NCBI GenBank assembly: GCA_965202895.1
Contig: OZ241901.1
Span: forward strand, 5,084,001-5,148,000
Direction of reading: 5' to 3'
DNA: 64,000 nucleotides
DNA from: JAJDXW01 sp965202895
GTDB lineage: Bacteria > Pseudomonadota > Gammaproteobacteria > HK1
Below are positions 58,588 through 64,000 of the stretch, piece after piece; position 1 is the first letter of the stretch; each line of letters opens with the position of its first letter. The position numbers were made by a program, and so were the translations under genes. The notes below the pieces were generated by a model. It saw nothing but the letters and a program-made list of their open reading frames with translations, was not told where the DNA came from and ran no database searches.

Positions 58588-58955
58588 GTCTTCCCTCCTG
58601 GCCGTGCCGTTGTGGTGGACCCTGGAACCTGTTGGCCGTCGGCACACCCGTCCAACAGGATTCAGCCGCTTTCCGGTACTGTTTTTTCCAGGATGGCGCC
58701 GATCTTCCCCGATTTCCGTCGGAAATTGCAAAATTTCCGGGCCGGCGGGCCGACCTCTTCATCGCTCGCAGCCGGCGGCGGGCGGGCTGGTCGGCCGGCC
58801 GAGCGAGCGAAGGCGCACGGCCCTGCCTCGGCGCCGGCGTCGCGCCGAAGGGGGATTCCGCAGGACACGCACCGGCCGCGACGCTCGCCGAACCGGAACA
58901 TCGGGGCCGTCCGATCCTGCCGTCGGCCGCCGCCCACCGTGCTATGCTCGCCAGC

Positions 58956-59225
58956 ATGAGCGCCGCCGCCTTCGATACGTACACCGCCGCGAAGCGCCTT
59001 CGCGACGCCGGCTTCGACGAAGACCAAGCCGAGGCGGCCGTTTCGATGGTCCGCGACGCTGCCGCCGCCGGTCGGGACCAACTGGCGATGAAAGCGGATC
59101 TCGCCACCCTCCGGGCGGATATCCGGGCAGACATCGCCGCCGCGTTCGCCGGCCTCGAACGCCGCTTGGTCGGATACGGCATCGCCGTCGCCGGGTTGCT
59201 GTTCGCCGCCCTCAAGCTGTTCTGA
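58956..59225 (+). CDS. Small coiled-coil membrane protein (CCDC90/DUF1640-like)
   Basis: Predicted 89-residue protein: FDTYTAAKRLRDAGFDEDQA, an amphipathic N-domain, then a short coiled coil (LAMKADLATLRADIRADIAA) and one C-terminal membrane helix (GIAVAGLLFAALKLF). This architecture is the DUF1640/CCDC90 family, whose bacterial role is unknown. GTGCTATGCT lies just before the ATG, so TATGCT might serve as -10 for a leaderless message. The start at 58956 is preferred; an ATG at 58944 is also in frame. Confidence 0.7.
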   Translation: MSAAAFDTYTAAKRLRDAGFDEDQAEAAVSMVRDAAAAGRDQLAMKADLATLRADIRADIAAAFAGLERRLVGYGIAVAGLLFAALKLF

Positions 59226-59354
59226 TGCGCGACGGGCAGATCGTAAGGATCTCCCGCCGCGCCCGGCGGCCGCGGCGGGGGCGGCCCACCGTACCGCACC
59301 CGGTGGGGCGTGCTATGTTCACGCCTCGGCTCCCGGGTGGAGGAACGTTGAACC

Positions 59355-60545
59355 ATGACCGCGCCGTTCATGCTCCCCATCAAGAGCATTACTCCAAGGG
59401 GACTCCTCTCGTTCGGCCCCGATACCCCGCCGCTCGAGCTGCGGCCGCTCAACGTTCTGATCGGGCCGAACGCATCCGGCAAGTCCAACCTGATCGACCT
59501 GCTGAGGCTGGTGAAAAGCCTGCCGTCCGATATGCAGGCGTCCATCCGCGGCGGGGGCGGCATCGAAGGATGGAACTGGAGGGGGCGTGCCCCCAATACC
59601 GAGCCTTCGACCGATCCTTCGTTGGAACTGATCACATCCCCTCTTTCCTCCTTCGAGCCATGTCATCATCGCTTGGAGTTCGAAAAAAATGTTCTCGGAT
59701 CTGATTTTTGGATCTGGTCCGAAGTAATCACGGATGGAGACGACATCCTCTATCAATCCGATCTCCTGAACAAACGGATTCATATGCGATCCGGCAATGG
59801 CGAACTGGTCGATACCCCCTACCACAAACAGCACAAACGGGGCCAATCCGCCTTGGCGCAGTTTCGCTCCTTCAGCGATTACCCGAATTTTACCTGGTTG
59901 AGTTTCCTGTATGAAGGAATTCATATCTATGGAACCTGGGAATCGGGCAGGGGAACTTCTCTCCGGAGGGCGCAGCCTGCGGACTCTCGCGGCGACCTCC
60001 TGGAGGAGGATTGTTCCAACCTGGGCCTCTTTCTCAACCAGACCTTGAGTACCGCACCTGCATACAAACGTCAGGTGGTCGAAGGGATGAGCGAACTGTA
60101 TCCGAGATTCACCAATTACGAAGTGGTCGTCAACAGCGGAGCGGTGCAGATCTTCTTCACGGAAGAAGATACGTCGATCCCCGCCGCCCGGTTGTCCGAT
60201 GGCGCCCTGCGTTACCTGTGCCTGCTGGCGATACTCTACAACCCCAAGCCGCCGCGCGTCGTGTGCATCGAGGAGCCGGAGCTGGGACTGCACCCGGACA
60301 TCGTGGGGGGGTTGGCGAAGCATCTGCACGCGGCCAGCGAGCGGATGCAGCTGATCGTGGCGACGCATTCGGACATCCTGATCGATGCGCTGTCGGATAC
60401 GCCGGAGTCCGTCGTCGTGTTCGAGAACGATGACGGCGCGACGCGGATGAACCGGTTGGATGCAGACGAGTTGAGCGGGTGGCTGGAGGACTACCGGCTT
60501 GGCCAGCTCTGGACGAGCGGGCAGATCGGGGGCACGCGCTGGTGA
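59355..60545 (+). CDS. AAA/ABC-type ATPase of the OLD/RecF-like (AAA_21) group
   Basis: Predicted 396-residue cytosolic ATPase. Walker A: LNVLIGPNASGKSNLIDLLR near residue 33. ABC-type signature: ARLSDGALRYLCLLAIL near residue 278. Walker B: VVCIEEPELGLHPDIVG, then QLIVATHSDILIDAL with the switch histidine. It lacks an obvious TOPRIM domain of its own, so it is not a full OLD nuclease. GGAGG lies 11 bases before the ATG. The central third is lower in GC than the ends. Its stop overlaps the start of the DUF4276 gene (GTGA), a tight two-gene unit. Such ATPase plus DUF4276 pairs occur in defence islands; a phage-sensing ATPase role is inferred. Confidence 0.88.
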   Translation: MTAPFMLPIKSITPRGLLSFGPDTPPLELRPLNVLIGPNASGKSNLIDLLRLVKSLPSDMQASIRGGGGIEGWNWRGRAPNTEPSTDPSLELITSPLSSFEPCHHRLEFEKNVLGSDFWIWSEVITDGDDILYQSDLLNKRIHMRSGNGELVDTPYHKQHKRGQSALAQFRSFSDYPNFTWLSFLYEGIHIYGTWESGRGTSLRRAQPADSRGDLLEEDCSNLGLFLNQTLSTAPAYKRQVVEGMSELYPRFTNYEVVVNSGAVQIFFTEEDTSIPAARLSDGALRYLCLLAILYNPKPPRVVCIEEPELGLHPDIVGGLAKHLHAASERMQLIVATHSDILIDALSDTPESVVVFENDDGATRMNRLDADELSGWLEDYRLGQLWTSGQIGGTRW

Positions 60546-61171
60546 GCGTCAAGGTCCAGGTGTATGTGGAGGGCGGCGGAGACAGAGCAGAGCTCAAAAT
60601 GCAGTGCCGAAAGGGGTTCCGGGAGTTGCTGGCCAAGGCAGGATTCAAAGGCCGCTTGCCCAGGGTGTTTCCATGCGGCCCGCGAGACCGTGCCTTCCGC
60701 GATTTCCAAAGAGCCCTCCGCAAGGGCGACGGATACCCCATCCTCCTCGTGGACAGCGAGGATCCGGTAGCGGGCGCCAACCGGGCCGACGCCAACCCGT
60801 CCGGCGCGTGGCGGCATCTTGCCGAACGCGACGACTGGACGAAGCCGTCCGGCGCCAGGGACGAACAGGCGCAACTGATGGTGACGACGATGGAGACGTG
60901 GCTGCTCGCAGACAGGCGGGCACTCATCAATTACTTCCCCGGCATGAACGTCAACGCGCTTCCACCGGAGGGCGATTTGGAGAGCCGCCGCAAACCGGAC
61001 GTTGCCGACGCCTTGCGGGACGCTACGCGGCCGTCAAGCAGGGGCCGTTACCACAAGGGCAACCACTCGTTCGATCTTCTGGGCAAGGTCGACCCGCGGG
61101 AGCTGAAGACCAGGCTCCCGCACTTCCGCCGCTTCGTCGAAGCGCTGGAGACGAGACTGCCACCGGTATAG
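60542..61171 (+). CDS. DUF4276-family protein, partner of the ATPase
   Basis: Predicted 209-residue protein of the DUF4276 family, thought to have a TOPRIM-like fold. N-terminus VQVYVEGGGDRAELKMQCRK carries the conserved glutamate and the EGGG-D motif. YPILLVDSEDPV provides the acidic DSE strand, typical of TOPRIM-type metal sites. QLMVTTMETWLLADRRAL and PDVADALRD are further family blocks. GTG start overlaps the ATPase stop by four bases. By analogy with PARIS, where an ATPase restrains a TOPRIM effector, this protein may be the effector (inference). Some annotation of this family is unspecific. Confidence 0.8.
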   Translation: MSVKVQVYVEGGGDRAELKMQCRKGFRELLAKAGFKGRLPRVFPCGPRDRAFRDFQRALRKGDGYPILLVDSEDPVAGANRADANPSGAWRHLAERDDWTKPSGARDEQAQLMVTTMETWLLADRRALINYFPGMNVNALPPEGDLESRRKPDVADALRDATRPSSRGRYHKGNHSFDLLGKVDPRELKTRLPHFRRFVEALETRLPPV

Positions 61172-61545
61172 GCCGTGCTTGACCGGGAGCTCTCCCCGGC
61201 CGTGCCTCCTCCGAGGCGTCCTCAAGTCGTCGATCGCGACAAGGCCCCAGGAAGGTCGTGGCAATGTTCCAAGGATTCTCCGACCCCGGGCCGAGGTATC
61301 TCCTCGAGACCCGCAACCCGGCAGGTCCGGTATTTCCGTCGGATACTCGTCTTCGGTATCCTCCGAAGAATCTGTGAGGGCGTATTTACGGTTTCATGGT
61401 TTCTTTCCGCCGGCTCTCTATTTTCGTCGATGGGCGGGTGCATCGCCAAGTGTCGTGGAACCCCCGGGCACGCCGTTTCGGAAAGAGCAGGACCGGGTGC
61501 GATGGATTCGGCGAATACAACGCCCGCGTCGTATCGGGCATGGCG
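61172..61545. other. Intergenic, no gene seen
   Basis: Sequence between the DUF4276 stop and the convergent protease gene. No supported frame, RNA gene or clear terminator. Confidence 0.5.
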
Positions 61546-61926
61546 TCACTTCAGATCGATGTACCTCACCGGAACCAGGCGATGGCCCAGCATGTCCACC
61601 GCGGCCTGTGCCTGTTCCAGGATCACGTAGCCGAGGAGGGGTTCCGGGCCTCCATCCTCCGAATCCGGGAAAATCGCTTCGTTGAAGATGGGACGGAAGC
61701 CTTCCATCCTGATTCGCACCGGGCCGCAGGCTTCGCCGCGCACGACCCCCTGGTTGGCCAATTGCAATTCGACCGGTTCCGAATGTCGGAAGTTCCCGAG
61801 ACGCTCCTTCCATGCCAAGGGGAGGATCAGCGCGCCCGCGCCCGTATCGACGAGCATCCCGCACCGAATGGACTTGTCCTCATCGAACGGGTTGGTGACC
61901 TCGGTCCGTACGATGATCCGTCCCAT
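61546..61926 (-). CDS. Retropepsin-like aspartyl protease family protein
   Basis: Predicted 126-residue protein of clan AA. The active-site motif is GMLVDTGAGALILPLAWKER, containing the DTGA triad. The N-terminus MGRIIVRTEVTNPFDEDKS forms the first strands. A later LGYVILEQAQAAVDMLGHRL matches the second hydrophobic-GXX element of this fold. It is about the length of a retropepsin monomer and would act as a homodimer. ATG 61926 is preferred because GGAG sits nine bases upstream; ATGs at 61941 and 61956 are in frame. It has no signal peptide. Substrate unknown. Confidence 0.75.
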   Translation of the reverse strand: MGRIIVRTEVTNPFDEDKSIRCGMLVDTGAGALILPLAWKERLGNFRHSEPVELQLANQGVVRGEACGPVRIRMEGFRPIFNEAIFPDSEDGGPEPLLGYVILEQAQAAVDMLGHRLVPVRYIDLK

Positions 61927-62065
61927 TCGGATCCGCTCCATCCGTCGTGCCCGCAACGTCGCCGAAGGCTACTGAAGCGTCATGGAACCGTCAAGGCTGG
62001 CGGGCCGAACGGCGCGCCGACGGCGGTGCCGCAACCTCCGGGTCCGGTCGCTCGCGACCCCGCAG

Positions 62066-62720
62066 CCCGAATATCGCATGAAGGAGTACCGTCTGGCCCC
62101 ATGATCGGTTATCATTCAGTGAGTTGAACCGGATATAACCGGGAGCCGGACGGTGACGAAATGGAACCACGGGTCGATGATGTTTTCAAGCTGCCGTCGG
62201 CGCGGGGTGCGGGCGGACTTCACCGGCGGGTCGGTTTCTTCTCATGGGGGGCACTGTTGTTGCGCGAGGTGGACCGCCGGCTCGGACTGACCGAGCGGGT
62301 CGCACGTCGGCTCGGTGAACCACGCCAGCGCGGGAAGGTTCGCCACGAAGTGGTGACGATGGTGCGCCAGAGGGTCCACGCGGTCGCGTTGGGATACGAA
62401 GATTCGAACGACCATGACGCCCTTCGTGAGGACCCGGTCGTTCAGACCGCCTGCGGTCACGACCGCAGCTTGGCCAGTGCCTCGACGCGGTGCCGGTTCG
62501 AGCGGCGCGCCGAGCACCAGTGGGCGGTTGCGATTCATCAGGAGCTGATTGAGCAATTCATTGCCTCGTTCGCGCGTGCGCCCCGGGAGTTGGTGCTCGA
62601 CTTCGACGCGACCGATGATCCGGTGCACGGTCATCAGCCGGGCGCCTTCTTCCACGGGTACCATGACAGCTACTGTTTTGTGCCGTTGTACGTGTTCTGC
62701 GGTGAGCAGTTGCTGGTGGC
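62066..62720 (+). mobile_element. IS1380-family element, copy 2 (3' truncated)
   Basis: Shares with copy 1 the end region (ATATCGCATGAAGG, GTACCGTCTGGCCCCATGAT) and the transposase coding sequence through GGTGAGCAGTTGCTGGTGGC. It then stops abruptly at about 62720, where unrelated coding sequence begins. More than half of the element is missing. Confidence 0.8.
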
Positions 62721-63039
62721 CGTGGACGAGGAGCGCCGGGTCGGACTCGTCAAGCGCACGCAGGAGGCGGGCCTCGCCCGGGCGCGCCGGATCGGCATTG
62801 AGTCGCAGAACGCCCTCCGGCTGAGCGAGCTGCTTCCGGCCGAGGAGGTCCGGTACTCGCGCCAGCAGGCGGGCGCCGCGATGCGCACGCGGCTCGACAA
62901 GGGCCGGCGCGAGATCGAGGAGAGCGCGTGCCCGGGATGCCGGGGCCGGGTCATGGCGGTGTTCGACACGGCGGCTCGCGACGTGAAGGCGCGCGTACTC
63001 GAAGCCCTCGGCGCGCCGTTCGCCGGGGGGCCGGCTTGA
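62161..63039 (+). pseudogene. Chimeric ORF: N-terminal part of IS1380 transposase fused in frame to an unidentified host gene tail
   Basis: Codons 1-187 match the copy at 36210-35650 almost exactly, including DATDDPVHGHQPGAFFHGYH and ending YVFCGEQLLVA. The remaining 105 codons (VDEERRVGLVKRTQEAGLAR, LLPAEEVRYSRQQAGAAMR, ACPGCRGRVMAVFDTAARDV) are not transposase. Their strongly GC third positions show a genuine host coding sequence that has lost its 5' end. I do not recognise this tail. The catalytic glutamate of the transposase is absent. Whether the hybrid is expressed is unknown; the insertion-sequence promoter end is intact. Confidence 0.7.
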
Positions 63040-63331
63040 GAGACCGGCGCCCCGGCCCACCGCCGCCCGTCCCCGCCACGCGCTCCTTCGCGCGGCCGTG
63101 GGGGACGCGCACCGCCCCTCGGGAGCAACGGCGCGCTCTCCCTTCGCCCCGAAATCCATCCTGGCGCGTATACGGCCCCGAGAAGGCCTTTCCCACGGAC
63201 GAACGGCCCATGGGCATGCGCAGGGTAGCGGTCGACCTGGCTCGTCCCGGAATTGGCCCGTTAGGTGACGCGTGGGGCACGTGGAAGCGAGGAGCGCCGA
63301 CCGCCCGAGAGCGCCCGCGGTCCGGCGCGTT

Positions 63332-63523
63332 TCAACCCCGGGCGAGCCGCACCGCCGCCGACGGGACGACGAGGGCGAGACGGAGCACGAACGCGAGTCG
63401 GTTGCTTCGCCGTGCGTGCGCGAGGACCCGCGCCGCCCGCTCGAGGTCGCTGTCGAGCAACGCCTCGAGGGCGCGGAGCCCCAGAGCTTCGTCGAGGGTC
63501 GCCGGGCGCGGGGGGTCGGCCAT
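63332..63523 (-). CDS. Possible small protein (63 residues)
   Basis: ATG 63523 opens MADPPRPATLDEALGLRALE, then LLDSDLERAARVLAHARRS and a hydrophobic C-terminal part (LAFVLRLALVVPSAAVRL). Codon pattern is plausible but there is no family match in memory and no clear ribosome site. Bases 63040-63331 and 63524-63724 hold nothing I can support. Confidence 0.3.
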   Translation of the reverse strand: MADPPRPATLDEALGLRALEALLDSDLERAARVLAHARRSNRLAFVLRLALVVPSAAVRLARG

Positions 63524-63724
63524 CGCCACACGGTGCCGGGGGGAGAGGGGCGCGACAAGGGGCGGGCCGCCCGTCATGCGCCGGGCGCCGGCTCGTCGTG
63601 CGGTCGTGGCGTCCTGCGCGAGGGTCGCGGTCCGATGGCGAGGCGCGCGGGCGCGGACACGGCGCACCGCCCGGTCCCGCCTTCGCGGTGGGGGGCGCCC
63701 GCTCGACGTGCTAATCTCCGGGCC

Positions 63725-64000
63725 GTGGACGCGCAATTCCTCACCATCATCGGTACCGTGCTGGCGGTCGGCTTCGGGCTCGCCGGGCTCATGATCCGAA
63801 CGACGGCACGGCTCGATCGGCGCATCGACAACGACAAGGCGGCGGCGGACGCGGACCGGCGCGCGTACCAGAGCGCCGCGGATACGGACCGGCGCGCGTA
63901 CCAGAGCGCCGCGGACGCGGACCGGCGCGCGTACCAGACCGCCACGGACGCGGACCGGCACGCGTACCAAGCCGCCACGGACGCGGACCGGCGCGCGTTG
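63725..64000 (+). CDS. Membrane-anchored repeat protein, cut by the window end
   Basis: GTG 63725 begins VDAQFLTIIGTVLAVGFGLA, one membrane helix ending near LMIRTTARLDRRID, then a helical region made of 11-residue repeats of the type AYQSAADADRR encoded by 33-base units. At least 92 codons are inside the window and the frame is open at the end. TAATCT at 63709-63714 could be a -10 element, leaving a very short leader. It resembles small anchor/coiled-coil proteins; function unknown. Confidence 0.55.
   Translation, partial: MDAQFLTIIGTVLAVGFGLAGLMIRTTARLDRRIDNDKAAADADRRAYQSAADTDRRAYQSAADADRRAYQTATDADRHAYQAATDADRRAL
63845..64000. repeat. 33-bp tandem repeats within the last gene
   Basis: GACCGGCGCGCGTACCAG-type units recur every 33 bases (near 63851, 63884, 63917, 63950 and 63983) with few substitutions. 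They continue beyond the window. Confidence 0.85.

Noticed and set aside
55451..59635. 1394-codon minus-strand frame spanning the whole ABC operon
   Set aside because: Out of frame with the permease and binding-protein genes over most of its length; a fusion artefact of GC bias.
1..64000. tRNA or rRNA genes
   Set aside because: No cloverleaf with a TTCRANYC-type arm or rRNA-like conserved block was recognised; a covariance search could still find one.

Overview
The window is high-GC DNA with a strongly GC-biased third codon position. It looks like a proteobacterial chromosome. A polyol ABC transporter with a mannitol-dehydrogenase-type enzyme, a TRAP-type binding protein and a two-subunit indolepyruvate oxidoreductase lean toward an alphaproteobacterium-like metabolism, but this is a weak inference with no marker gene to support it. 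Lower-GC patches coincide with insertion sequences and broken genes, so the window mixes core metabolism with accessory DNA.

Layout. 0.2-2.3 kb: a DarT/DarG toxin-antitoxin pair whose antitoxin carries a C-terminal helix-hairpin-helix domain. 2.6-6.8 kb: class II aldolase, PLP aminotransferase and EamA transporter. 6.8-7.3 kb: the 5' stump of a restriction-type helicase gene that stops exactly where the CRISPR array begins. 7.3-24.9 kb: one CRISPR array of 239 repeats and 238 spacers (hand count), followed by its leader, cas2 and a fused cas4-cas1 on the minus strand (type I-G/I-U-like adaptation module). No interference gene lies in the window. 28.4-32.5 kb: iorAB. 32.6-45.2 kb: a degraded mobile zone with IS1595, IS4, IS1380 and ISNCY/IS1202-type elements, an Rpn-type nuclease, a truncated AAA ATPase and a truncated, frameshifted Calx-beta/autotransporter gene. 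45.5-53.9 kb: TauD-type dioxygenase, phage-like scraps, metF, EthD protein, FAD oxidoreductase, DUF2461, a TRAP-type binding protein and a secreted endonuclease/phosphatase-family protein. 53.9-58.6 kb: polyol transport and oxidation operon. 59-61.2 kb: coiled-coil membrane protein, then an OLD/RecF-like ATPase overlapping a DUF4276 gene (candidate defence pair). 61.5-64 kb: aspartyl protease, a second IS1380 remnant fused in frame to a host gene tail, and a repeat-rich membrane protein cut by the window end.

How it works together. Three units plausibly bear on phage or foreign DNA: DarTG, the CRISPR memory with its adaptation genes, and the ATPase/DUF4276 pair. The array is transcribed toward lower coordinates (leader at 24945-25163), so the newest spacers are near 24.9 kb and the oldest near 7.3 kb. 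Read this way the array records a change in how spacers were inserted: the base at one repeat/spacer junction is almost always C in the older 147 units and mixed in the newer 90. It also holds a spacer that looks like a CRISPR repeat from another system, and eight spacers drawn from one family of GC-rich hairpins.
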